Assembly (NCBI GenBank): GCA_047618565.1
Contig: JBLHKW010000028.1
Span: forward strand, 1 to 39,016
DNA: 39,016 bases
From: JBLHKW01 sp047618565
Lineage (GTDB): Bacteria; Planctomycetota; UBA1135; GCA-002686595
Direction: 5' to 3'
The notes beneath the pieces are model-generated. The model did no database searches. It was not told the DNA's origin and saw nothing but the letters and a program-made list of their open reading frames with translations. The position numbers and the translations under genes were made by a program. Positions 7,613 to 16,900 of the stretch are shown in pieces (the stretch's first letter is position 1; each line of letters opens with the position of its first letter).

Positions 7613-9616
7613 TTGGAAAAGCGACTCCCGCTGGCCCTGTTCCTGTCGTTTCTGATCCTCCTGGCCTGGGGGCAACTGAATCCGCCCCCGGAGCCCGCGC
7701 CGACGCCGGCCTCCAATCCGGCCACGTCGGCCAGGGGTGAGCTGTCAGAGTCGCCGACGGATGCCGGGTCGCCAGCTGACGAAGCGGGCCTCAGGCCATC
7801 GACTCGGGATGCGCTCGCACCCCTCGAAGGCACGCTCGAGGCCGAGGGCGAGTGGTCCGACTGGCTCGAGCTCGGACGAGCTGGAGAGCCCGGCCATTAC
7901 TGGGCCCGTTTCTCCAACCGCGGCGCGCGACTCGACGAGTTGCGCCTCGACGGCTATTGGGATTCGCCCGACCTCACGGACCAGGAGCGCGGCGATCGCG
8001 AGCACTGGACCCAGCTTCTGGTCGACCTGGAGACGGGGCGCGGACGTACGGGCTCCCTGCTGCTGCGTGCGAGCAAGTCCAGTGAGCGCCTGGTTCGCGA
8101 GCCGCTCGACCAGGTCTACTGGCAGCACGAGGTGCTGGAGGACCGCGGGGCCACCACCGGTGTCCGCTTTACCTACGCTCCCGGCACGGGCGTGACGTTT
8201 GTCAAGACGATCGAAGTGCGTCCGGGTTCCTACGAGCTGACGGTCGACATCGAGCTGCGCAACGACAACGAGGCGTTCACCGGCCCGGCGCAATTCGTGT
8301 TCGTGCCCGCCAGTTGCGTCCCGCCCGAGACTGCGGACAAGTTCTACATCGAGCCGCAGGCCATCGCCGCGTGGGATTCCGGTGGCGAGGTGCGCGTCAA
8401 CGCCGAGCGCAAGAACGAGCGTGCGCGCGAGCTGCACGGTGATCTCGCGGGCACGGGTGATCTCGCCTTTGGCGGCGTGCACAGCAAGTACTTCGCGTTG
8501 CTCTTCTACGCACTCGACGAGACCACCCAGGCGACGCTACTGGGTGCGTCCTGGAAACGCATCTTCGATGCGGAATACGTGGCCGAGAACCCGGGCACCG
8601 AGAACGCTGGCAACCGTCAGATCATCACGGAGCTCGACGTGCGCATGCGCATTCCCGAGCCGGGCCGGACGTCGGTGTACGCCTACTCGCTCTACGCCGG
8701 TCCCAAGGATCGCGCCGTGATGGCGGCCACGCATGCCTCGTTCGCGAGCCTCTCGCGCGAGGACCTGGGTTTCTTCACGGCCATCGCATCGATCCTGCTG
8801 GCCGTTCTGGGCTTCTTTCAGGGCCTGACGGGGAACTGGGGCATCTCGATCATCCTGCTCACCCTGTCGGTGCGCGCCGTCCTGTTTCCCCTGAACCGCC
8901 GCTCGCAAACGGCCATGGCGCGTCATCAGACGAAGATGAAGCGCGTTCAGCCGAAGATCGACGAGATCAAGAAGAAGTACGAGGGCAACGCCCAGAAGAT
9001 CCGCCAGGAGCAGGCGCGCATCATGCAGGAGGAGGGTGCCTTCCCGCCCCTGAGTGGTTGCCTGCCGGTGTTCTTGCAGATCCCGGTCTTCTTCGGCCTG
9101 TTCCAGATGCTGCGGGCCAGTTTCGACCTGCGCCAGGCACCGTTCCTGGGCTGGATCGAGGACCTGTCGAAGCCCGACCACCTGATGCGCATCGACCTGA
9201 ACACGCACTTGCCCTTCATCGGCACGATCGAGTGGTTGAATGTTCTGCCGCCGATCATGGTCGTGCTCTGGGTGCTTCAGCAGCGCGTGATGCCCAAGCC
9301 GACTGACGAGCAGGCACAGCGCATGCAGAAGATGATGATGTGGATGCCGGTCATGTTCGGCTTCTTCCTCTACAACTACGCGGCTGGTCTTTCGCTCTAC
9401 ATGATCACCCAGTCGACGATGGGAATCCTGGAGCAGACTGTCATCAAGAAGACCTGGCCCCTGGATACGTCGGAGCAGCCGAAGAAGAAGTCAGGTTTCA
9501 TGACGCGCCTGGCCGAGTTGCAGGAAAAGGCGCAGAAGCAGCAGGAAGCGAAGCGCAGATCCCAGGGCGGCTCCGGCAACTCCGGCGGCAAGCGCAAGAA
9601 GACTCCGAAGGGCTGA
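7613..9616 (+). CDS. yidC: Membrane protein insertase YidC
   Basis: 667 residues. YidC inserts proteins into the inner membrane, with SecYEG or alone. Order of parts: TM1 (about 5-20, MEKRLPLALFLSFLILLAW), a Pro-rich linker, a large periplasmic P1 beta domain (about 60-370), then the conserved core with FFTAIASILLAVLGFFQ, GNWGISIILLTLSVRAVLFPL (with the groove Arg), a coiled cytoplasmic hairpin (RHQTKMKRVQPKIDEIKKKY), LPVFLQIPVFFGLFQMLR and a last TM pair. The C-terminal tail is Lys/Gln-rich, as in YidC proteins that bind ribosomes. The start is TTG at 7613, giving the typical MEKR opening. The gene is followed by mnmE, the classic neighbour, but rnpA and rpmH are not upstream. Confidence 0.97.
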   Translation: MEKRLPLALFLSFLILLAWGQLNPPPEPAPTPASNPATSARGELSESPTDAGSPADEAGLRPSTRDALAPLEGTLEAEGEWSDWLELGRAGEPGHYWARFSNRGARLDELRLDGYWDSPDLTDQERGDREHWTQLLVDLETGRGRTGSLLLRASKSSERLVREPLDQVYWQHEVLEDRGATTGVRFTYAPGTGVTFVKTIEVRPGSYELTVDIELRNDNEAFTGPAQFVFVPASCVPPETADKFYIEPQAIAAWDSGGEVRVNAERKNERARELHGDLAGTGDLAFGGVHSKYFALLFYALDETTQATLLGASWKRIFDAEYVAENPGTENAGNRQIITELDVRMRIPEPGRTSVYAYSLYAGPKDRAVMAATHASFASLSREDLGFFTAIASILLAVLGFFQGLTGNWGISIILLTLSVRAVLFPLNRRSQTAMARHQTKMKRVQPKIDEIKKKYEGNAQKIRQEQARIMQEEGAFPPLSGCLPVFLQIPVFFGLFQMLRASFDLRQAPFLGWIEDLSKPDHLMRIDLNTHLPFIGTIEWLNVLPPIMVVLWVLQQRVMPKPTDEQAQRMQKMMMWMPVMFGFFLYNYAAGLSLYMITQSTMGILEQTVIKKTWPLDTSEQPKKKSGFMTRLAELQEKAQKQQEAKRRSQGGSGNSGGKRKKTPKG

Positions 9617-9640
9617 TTCGCGGACACCCCCCCCAGGGCC

Positions 9641-11056
9641 TTGCACGCGGAAACCACCATCGCAGCCATCTCGTCGCCCCCCGGGGCGGCGCGCCGCGGC
9701 GTGATTCGGATCTCAGGTCCCGCCACGGCGCGCATCCTGGCCGCGAGTTGCTGGACGGACGCGGGCCCGCTCGCGGTCGCGAAACGCTCGGCACGGGCCG
9801 CGCGTTTCGATGACGGCATCGGTGAACAACCGGCGCTGGTGCTCTGGATGCCGGCGCCGCACTCGTTCACCCGCGAGGATGTGGCCGAGCTGCACCTGCC
9901 GGGAGCGCCGCTGCTTCTCGACCGCGCCCTGCGGCGCGTGCTCGACCTGGGCGCGGAGGCTGCGCAGCCGGGCGAGTTCACGCGCCGCGCTTTCCTGAAC
10001 GGTCGCATCGACCTGACCCGCGCGGAGGGCGTGCTTGCACTCGTCTCGGCCCGCAACGAGGAGCAGCAGCGCGCGGCGACCGCGCTCCTGTTCGGCGGGC
10101 TCGGCGAACGGATGGACCAGCTGAGGGATTCGCTCGATGCCCTGCGCGCCCTGTGCGAGGCCAGTCTGGATTTCGACGAGTCGGACACGGGCCACGTGCC
10201 CACGGCGGAGCTGGCGCAAGCACTAGCCGAGGTACGCATTGGCCTGGACGAGGCGCTGGCGTTCGAAGAACGTCGCACCATCCACGAGGGGCAACCTCGT
10301 CTGGCGCTCGTGGGAGCTCCGAATGCGGGCAAGAGCTCGCTTTTTAACCGACTCGTCTCCAGCGAGAAGGCCATGGATCGGGCGCTCGTCAGTGGCGCGG
10401 CGGGCACGACGCGCGATGCCAAGGCTGCTTTCTGGACCGTCGCCGGTGTCCAGTGCCGTTTGCTCGATACCGCAGGCCTGGTCGAGGTCAGCGGCGGTAC
10501 CGGTGGCGCGCGGGACCTGGAGCACGCCGCGCAAGATGTCACAGCGCGCGAGACGCGGGCAGCCGATCTCTGGTTGTGGGTCGTCGATGCCACATCCGGG
10601 GTGGACCACGTTGGGGCGGAACCCTGGCGGCGCATCCAGGATGGAAGCGGGGCGTCCGTGCTCCTCATCTGGAACAAGGTCGATCTGCCGGGCGCAGTGC
10701 GGCCTCCCGTGCCCGACGCCGCGCATGCCCTCGGTTCGGTGTCCGTGTCCGCGCGCACAGGTGCCGGCGTCGACGAGCTGGCCGCCCTCGTGGCCAGCGC
10801 CCTCGGCCTTGGCGCAGGGGCCGGAGAGGGGCATGGGGGCGTCGGGCGCGAGCTCCACGTGCGCCATCGCGACGCCCTGGTCCGTGCGGCGCGCGAGGTC
10901 GATGTGGCCGCCCGCGGCCTCGATCAGCAGGCGCCCCTGGACCTGGTCGCGGAGGCCATGCGTGCGGCCACCGATGAGCTGGACCGCATCAGCGGTCGCA
11001 CCACGCCGGAGGGCCTGCTGGACCGGATTTTCGCCCGCTTTTGCCTCGGAAAATGA
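9641..11056 (+). CDS. mnmE: tRNA modification GTPase MnmE (TrmE)
   Basis: 471 residues. With MnmG it makes the cmnm5 modification at wobble U34 of tRNA. The N-terminal folate-binding domain begins ETTIAAISSPPG and contains GEFTRRAFLNGRIDLTRAEG. The inserted G domain has G1 GAPNAGKSS (225-233), G2 GTTRD, G3 DTAG and G4 NKVD. The C-terminus is FCLGK, matching the conserved FCIGK with the catalytic-site Cys468. The switch II segment after DTAG is unusual: instead of the common IRETxDxVExxGI pattern it has a Gly-rich stretch and a longer ARDLEHAAQDVTARE helix. The start is TTG at 9641. No mnmG is in the window. Confidence 0.95.
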   Translation: MHAETTIAAISSPPGAARRGVIRISGPATARILAASCWTDAGPLAVAKRSARAARFDDGIGEQPALVLWMPAPHSFTREDVAELHLPGAPLLLDRALRRVLDLGAEAAQPGEFTRRAFLNGRIDLTRAEGVLALVSARNEEQQRAATALLFGGLGERMDQLRDSLDALRALCEASLDFDESDTGHVPTAELAQALAEVRIGLDEALAFEERRTIHEGQPRLALVGAPNAGKSSLFNRLVSSEKAMDRALVSGAAGTTRDAKAAFWTVAGVQCRLLDTAGLVEVSGGTGGARDLEHAAQDVTARETRAADLWLWVVDATSGVDHVGAEPWRRIQDGSGASVLLIWNKVDLPGAVRPPVPDAAHALGSVSVSARTGAGVDELAALVASALGLGAGAGEGHGGVGRELHVRHRDALVRAAREVDVAARGLDQQAPLDLVAEAMRAATDELDRISGRTTPEGLLDRIFARFCLGK

Positions 11057-11057
11057 G

Positions 11058-11074
11058 GCCGACTGGCCGTCGGC
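11058..11074 (+). terminator. Short hairpin after mnmE stop
   Basis: GCCGAC (11058-11063) and GTCGGC (11069-11074) form a perfect 6-bp stem with loop TGGCC, beginning one base after the mnmE stop codon. No T-run follows. It may mark the end of the yidC-mnmE transcript, but the evidence is slight. Confidence 0.2.
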
Positions 11075-11171
11075 GCCAGGCGCGCGGCGCGGGCCGCCCC
11101 TGAGGCCCACCCGTGGTGTGGGGACGCGGCCCATTCATATTGACATACCACATCTAGCGTGCTCTCCTCTG

Positions 11172-11196
11172 GCACCCCTGGGCGCGCCTGGGGTGC
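11172..11196 (+). promoter_or_regulatory. GC-rich hairpin directly before the nrdR start
   Basis: GCACCCC (11172-11178) pairs with GGGGTGC (11190-11196); the intervening bases contain the self-complementary GGCGCGCC. The stem ends three bases before the nrdR ATG (11200), so it occupies the position where a Shine-Dalgarno would lie; the only purine run, GGGG, is inside it. It could restrain nrdR translation. The 143-nt spacer also has a TTGACA at 11140-11145 but no matching -10 element, and no NrdR box is apparent. Confidence 0.35.
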
Positions 11197-11199
11197 GCC

Positions 11200-11691
11200 A
11201 TGAAGTGCCCCAAATGTGCCAAGGACGACGATCGAGTCGTCGACTCGCGTACCTCGGCCGACGGCAACGTCATCCGGCGTCGACGGGAGTGTCTGGGCTG
11301 TTTCATGCGCTTCACGACCTACGAGCGCATCGAGGAGAGCCCGCTCCGGGTCGTCAAGAAAAACGGCGAGCGCGTGCGCTTCGATCGCGATCGCATCTCG
11401 CAGGGCATCGTGCGAGCCTGCGAGAAGTTGCCGGTCGGCACGGAGCAGATCGAGGAAGCGGTCTCGAGTGTCGAGGCTCGCTGTCAGGGCGACCACGACA
11501 GGGAGGTGCAGAGCTCCGTCATCGGTTCGCTGGTGATGGATGAGCTGCGCGAGCTCAACCAGGTGGCCTACGTCCGCTTCGCGAGCGTCTACCGCGAGTT
11601 CCGGGACGTGAACCAGTTCCTCGACGAGCTCAGGCCGATGCTCGAGCCGGGTTCAGGCTCCGCGCCGGAGGCGGCCAGCACAGACGAATGA
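11200..11691 (+). CDS. nrdR: Transcriptional repressor NrdR
   Basis: 163 residues, the normal NrdR length plus a short acidic tail. NrdR senses ATP/dATP and represses ribonucleotide reductase genes. The N-terminal zinc ribbon has Cys3, Cys6, Cys31 and Cys34 (MKCPKC and RRRRECLGCFMRFTTYE), with DSR just after the first pair. The ATP-cone domain follows (about 49-139: VVKKNGERVRFDRDRI to YVRFASVYREFRDVNQF). The last 24 residues are unconserved. The stop overlaps the next gene's ATG by four bases (ATGA, 11688-11691), implying translational coupling to the reductase-like gene downstream. Confidence 0.97.
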   Translation: MKCPKCAKDDDRVVDSRTSADGNVIRRRRECLGCFMRFTTYERIEESPLRVVKKNGERVRFDRDRISQGIVRACEKLPVGTEQIEEAVSSVEARCQGDHDREVQSSVIGSLVMDELRELNQVAYVRFASVYREFRDVNQFLDELRPMLEPGSGSAPEAASTDE

Positions 11692-13892
11692 GTGCTGCCA
11701 GCGAAGGGGAACGGGGCCTCCCGGGTGACGAGCGGCGTGTCATGCGCGTGCGCAAGCGCGATGGCCGTGTCGTGTCGTACGAATCGGGGCGTATTCGCGC
11801 CGCGGTCGAGCGCGCTCAAGATGCGGTAGGGGAAAGGGACAAGCAATTTCCGCTCGAGATCGAGGAGGTCGTCGGTCTGGCCCTCGCGACCCGTTATCAG
11901 CGCCTGAGAGCTCTGGCGGTCGATCGACCCGAGGGCGGCGCGGTGCCCCCGATCCCGGAGGTCGAGGAGATCCAGGATCTCGTCGAGCGCGCACTGATCG
12001 AGATGGGGCACGCCTCCGTGGCCAAGGCCTACATTCTGTACAGGGATCGGCGCGCGCGCGCCCGGTCCGTGCTCGAGATCGTCGCCGTGGAGCCGCTGCA
12101 GGCCGGGCGAGCGCCGCTCGTCAAGCGCGCCGACGGCAATCGCCCGTGGAGTCAGGCGCCGATCGTCAAGGCGCTGATGAACGAGGCCGAACTTCCGCGC
12201 GAGCTGGCCGAGACGGTCGCCGAACGTACCGAACGGCGCGTGCTCGACGCGGGCCTGCGTTACGTCTCGACGGCCCTCGTGCGCGAGCTCGTGGACAACG
12301 AACTGCTCGCGATGGGCCTGTCCGGTGCGCTGCACCGTCAGGAGCGCGTCGGTCTGCCGCGCCACGATCTGCGCGGCCTGTTCCAGACCCCGCGCGCCGA
12401 CGAGCGCGTGGATCCCGCGGACTTCTTGCCACACCGGGGCGGCTTCGCCGTCACCGATGAAGCGGCGCGCGAGGCGAGTCTCGAGGACGCTGTCGCGGCC
12501 GGTGTACTCACCCGCTTCGCCTTCGACGAGACCCTCGACGAGGCCAGCGCGGAGAGCCACCGAGCCGGCGACTTGCACTTCGAGGACCTGGCGCGTCCCC
12601 ATTGCGCGCTGGTGCGCAGTGTCCCGGTCGGTCTCTTGTTGCGCCGTGAACCGAGCCCCACGGCAGCCTTCGAGCTGCTCGAAGAGCTGGCGCCGATCCT
12701 GGCGACGACGGCCTACGGGGTCGTTATCGAGGGAATGGCGCCGCTGGTCGCAACCTTCGGCAAGGCCCGCGATGCCCACGGACTGGCGCACTTTCTGACC
12801 GCCCTGAACAGCCTGGCGCGCGGTGCCCATCGCAGCGTCGGATTCTCGGTACTCGGTGGCCGCGCACCCGCGTCCCAGCGCAGTGCCGTGCGGATGCTGC
12901 TCCTGGAGTTCGCACGCCAGGTCATGGCCGGGGCGGACCTGCCGCGGCTCTACATGTCCTGGAGCGAGCTCGAACCGGCGCTCGGCGAGGATGGTGACGT
13001 GCACGCGTCGGCCGAGCTACTGCTCGCGCGCGGCGTGCTCGTTCCCACATGGAGCAACAGCGAGGAGCGCTGGGTCGCGCCCGGTTGCCGGCGCCGGTCA
13101 CGGGAACAGATGGTGCTGGCCTGTGGCGGCGCCGTCGCCATACACCTGCCCCGTCTGGCCCGTCGCGCCGGGGCCTGGCGCGAGGACCTGTTGCTCGAGT
13201 CGGTCGCCCAGACGGTCGAGGCCTGTGTTGATGGCCTCGAGCGCTTCCACGAGTTCCAGACCGGTTGCACCCGCGCGCGCGGCGAGAGCCTGCGCGAGCA
13301 GACGAGCTACGCGGTCACACCGGTCGGACTGAGGGAGGCCCTGCGCATCCTCGGGGACGGCGAGGAGCGGGTCGAGCAGGGCGCGCGCCTCCTGGGACTA
13401 CTCTCGGACGCGGTGCGGCGCTACTCGGAGTCACGTGGACTGTCGGTGGTGCTCTCGCCGTTCTTCGGGGCGCGTGCGCGCCGGCGCATGGCAGCTCTCG
13501 ACCGCGGTGGCGCGGCGCCCAGCGCCCATCAGCAGCCGCGGCTGTTCGCCGACCTGCCCGCGCCTGAGCTACCGAGCGAGAGCTTCTACACATCGGGCTA
13601 CCACACGAGTTCGATTTCCGGACTCGAAGCGCCCGGAGTGCTCGAGGCGCGGCTGTTCGCGACCGTGCCGGGCGGAGCGCTCTTTCCACTTCCCGTGACC
13701 TTTGCCACGGGTCTGCGGTCGACGCCCTCCAGCGCCCCGCGTGCGGGCCGCGGCCAGGCGCCCGACGAATTCCTTGCCCTGGATGCCTGGCGTCGATTTG
13801 ACGCGCTGCGGCCACCGCGCGAGTCGCGCGGCGTGCGCCTGCGCGGCGTCCGCGATTCCGGCCCCCTGTTCCGCACACCTCCGTCCAACTGA
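11688..13892 (+). CDS. ATP-cone protein resembling class III ribonucleotide reductase (NrdD), probably inactive
   Basis: 734 residues. An N-terminal ATP cone (about 19-125) is clear: MRVRKRDGRVVSYESGRI to IQDLVERALIEMGHASVAKAYILYR. The rest reads like NrdD: LVRELVDNELLAMG (197-210), GDLHFEDL (294-301, compare GxIHFHDL) with Cys306 near the position of the conserved NC, a GC at 466-467 near the thiyl-radical finger-loop motif GCRS, AIHLPRLA (484-491, compare SLNLPRIA), VTPVGLREAL (543-552) and FYTSGYH (633-639, compare YYTNSFH). What an active NrdD needs at its end is missing: there is no Cys after 527, so no zinc ribbon, and only RLRGV (717-721) stands where RVxGY carries the glycyl radical. 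It is coupled to nrdR by a 4-nt overlap and lies 46 nt before smc. Homology is my reading from motifs; loss of activity is inference. A regulatory or dATP-sensing role is possible. Confidence 0.72.
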   Translation: MSAASEGERGLPGDERRVMRVRKRDGRVVSYESGRIRAAVERAQDAVGERDKQFPLEIEEVVGLALATRYQRLRALAVDRPEGGAVPPIPEVEEIQDLVERALIEMGHASVAKAYILYRDRRARARSVLEIVAVEPLQAGRAPLVKRADGNRPWSQAPIVKALMNEAELPRELAETVAERTERRVLDAGLRYVSTALVRELVDNELLAMGLSGALHRQERVGLPRHDLRGLFQTPRADERVDPADFLPHRGGFAVTDEAAREASLEDAVAAGVLTRFAFDETLDEASAESHRAGDLHFEDLARPHCALVRSVPVGLLLRREPSPTAAFELLEELAPILATTAYGVVIEGMAPLVATFGKARDAHGLAHFLTALNSLARGAHRSVGFSVLGGRAPASQRSAVRMLLLEFARQVMAGADLPRLYMSWSELEPALGEDGDVHASAELLLARGVLVPTWSNSEERWVAPGCRRRSREQMVLACGGAVAIHLPRLARRAGAWREDLLLESVAQTVEACVDGLERFHEFQTGCTRARGESLREQTSYAVTPVGLREALRILGDGEERVEQGARLLGLLSDAVRRYSESRGLSVVLSPFFGARARRRMAALDRGGAAPSAHQQPRLFADLPAPELPSESFYTSGYHTSSISGLEAPGVLEARLFATVPGGALFPLPVTFATGLRSTPSSAPRAGRGQAPDEFLALDAWRRFDALRPPRESRGVRLRGVRDSGPLFRTPPSN

Positions 13893-13938
13893 TCGTCCGT
13901 ATGCGCCACACCGCAACAACCCACACCAGACCCCATCG

Positions 13939-16900
13939 ATGCGACTGAAACGACTCGAGCTGTTTGGCTTCAAGTCCTTCGCGGACAGGACCGTTCTCGA
14001 TTTCGGCCAGACATCCCTTACCGGGATCGTCGGTCCGAATGGTTGCGGCAAGAGCAACGTCGTCGACTCTTTGCGCTGGGCACTGGGTGAGACGCGCCCG
14101 ACGTCCATGCGTGGATCGGGAATGACCGACGTGATCTTCAAGGGGTCCGTCAGCCGTCCGATGCTCGCGATGGCGGATGTCACGCTGGTGCTCGGCAACG
14201 AGTCCGGCGTGATCGAAGGCCGCGGACCGGAGGTCTCGATCACGCGCCGGCTGTACAAGAGCGGCGAGGGTGAGTACCTGATCGACGGGGAGCGCGTGCG
14301 CCTCAAGGACGTGAAGGACATGCTGTTCAACACGGGCCTCGGCAGCCGCGGCTATTCCGTGCTGGAGCAGGGCAAGATCGATGCGGTGCTCTCCGCCAAC
14401 CCGGTGCAGCGGCGTGCGATCTTCGAGGAGGCGGCTGGCGTCAGTCGCTACAAGCAACGCCGGCACGAGGCGGAGCTGCGCCTGAAGCGCGTCGAGCAAG
14501 ATGTCACACGGCTGGCTGACGTCATGGGCGAGCTGCGCACGCGCGTGCGTTCCCTCAAGATCCAGGCGGGCAAGGCCGAGCGATTCATCGAGGCGCGAAC
14601 GTCGTGGACCGAGGAGCGCCGGCGCCTGTTCCGGCACCGCTTGCACGTCAGTAGCGTGGAGCTGGACGTCCTCAGGCCACGCCTGGAGGAGCTTCAGGGA
14701 AGCCTCGACGATCTGCGCGGCGAGCGCGATGGCCTCGAGGCCGAGATGGGCGAGCGCGACCGCGAGCGTTCGGCCGTGGCACTGGATCTCGATCAGCTCT
14801 CCCGTGAAGGCGCACGTCTGGCGGGTGAAGTGCGCGCCATGGAGGAGCGCAAGAGCCAGCTCGAGTTGCGCGTCGGCGGCTGGGAGGAATCCGCGGCCGA
14901 GGAGGTCGCGCGCGCCGAGGTCTTGCACAACGAGGTCGAGGCTCACCAGGACGACCTGACGGCGATGGGCGCCGAGGCCGAGCAGTTGCGCGGCGACTGC
15001 GCCGGGGCCAAGGGACAGGCTGATGAGCTTGGGGCTCGGGGCCATGACCTGGGCGTGCAATACAAGGAGCTGCGCGCGGAGGCGGCCGAACAGAACAACC
15101 TGGTGCTCGCGAAGCTGCACGAGCGTACCGCGGCCCAGAACCGGGTGCGTCACCTCGAGGAGTCCCAGGCGCCGGCCCGCGACCGCCTGGAGCACGCGAC
15201 CGCTCGATCCACGGGTATGGAGGGAGCCATCACCGAGGCTCGCACGGCGGTAGATGAGGAGCAGACCTCGGTGCAGGCCCTGCGCGGTCAGCTGGAGGAG
15301 TGTGAGGTCCTGCACGCGCGGTATGGCGAGCGCCTCGAGGCTTCAGAGCACAGTGTCGAGGGTGTGCGCGGCGAGATCGCCGGGCAGGAGCTCGAGCGTG
15401 CACGCCTGATGAGCCGGATCGAGTCCCTGCTCGACCGCGAGCGCGAGCGTGAGGGGCTGGATGTCGGGACGCGTCGGGTGCTGGAGTCCGTGGAGCGCGA
15501 GGGCGTGCCCTGTTCATCAGGCAGCCTGACCGGGCTGGTTGCGGACCACCTGGACTGTGACACGCGTCTTGCGCGAGCGCTCGATGTGATCCTCGCCGAA
15601 CGCGCGCTGGCACTCGTGGTCGAGTCGCCCGCGGTGGCCGGAGCCATTGCCGACTGGCTGGCCGTCGAGGAGACGGGACAGGTCGGACTGGTCGTTCCCA
15701 TGGGCCTGGCGCACACCGATGCGCGTGCATTGCCGCTGGCGCTCGAAGGCGCGCAGGGCGTCGAGGGGCGCCTGATCGACGGCGTGCATGCGCGCGCCGG
15801 ATCGGAGGAGTTGGCGAACTACCTGCTGCGCGACGTGGTCGTCGTCGACTCGGTCGAGCGTGCGATGGCCCTCGTTCAGGACAACCCGGACTGGCGCTTT
15901 GTGACTCCCGCCGGACAGTGCGTCGACGCGGCCGGAATGGTGGGCGGCAAGCGCAAGGTTACTCAGGGCGCCGTGGGTCGGCGTTCGAGTGCTGCTGAGC
16001 TCGAGATCGAGCTCGAGAGCGTGCGCAAGGCCATTTTGATTGCGGAAGACGGCCTCGAGGGCGAGATCGCCGAGCGCGACGGCTTGCGCTTGCGCATGAC
16101 CGAGATCAACGACCGGCGCGGCGAGATGGGGCGCAAGCTCTCGAGCTCCGAGGCGCAGTTCGCGTCCGCGCAGCAACGTTGCGCCGATCGTGAGGCGGCC
16201 CTCGCTGTGTCGCTGCAGGAGCGCGAGAAGGCCCAGACCGAGATCGATGAGCTGGTCCGGGACCTCGAAGCGTCCACGCACTCCAGCGTCGCGGCTGCCG
16301 AGGCTTTCGAGCGCGAGAACACCGTCCTGGAGGAAAAAGACGTCGATCGCCACCGTTTCGAGGAGGAGCGCGAGGAGCTGATGCGCGACGAGAGTCGGGC
16401 GCGGGTGGAGGTCACGCGGCTGACGTCGGAGCTTGGCGCTGTCGACCGCCGTATCGAGGATCAGACAAGGCGCGTGATCGAGATGGGCGAGGAGATCGAG
16501 CGCACGGCCTCGCGTGCGGCCGAGTTCGGTCGCAGCGTCCAGCAGGGTGTTGCCGACGGCCAGGGGATCGTCGAGCACGTCGGGCGACTGGATGTGGACC
16601 GCGGGACCGTAGAGGGCAAGCTGGCCGAGCTGCGTGCGACCGACAAGGCCGCGGCCGAGCGCATGGAGGAGGTCCGGGGCCGGACGGACGACGTTCGGCG
16701 CGAGCTGGATACCAAGGGTGACCAGCTGGGCGAGGGACGCCTGGATCAACAGCGGCTCGAGCTGGGTCGCGAGGAGGTGCTCCAGCGCGCGCACGAGGAG
16801 CTGCAGCTGTCGGAGCAGGACCTGCGCGCAGACTTCGATCCCGAGACCGAGGTCGTGGACGACGTGAACGCGCTCGAAGCGCGCGTCCAGCAGCTCAAGA

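Noticed and set aside
11140..11168. Sigma-70 promoter from TTGACA before nrdR
   Set aside because: No -10-like hexamer lies at 16-18 nt; the downstream bases are TCTCCT-like.
13702..13938. 79-residue N-terminal extension of SMC
   Set aside because: It overlaps the previous gene, is Arg/Pro/Cys-rich and precedes the conserved MRLKRLELFGFKSF opening.
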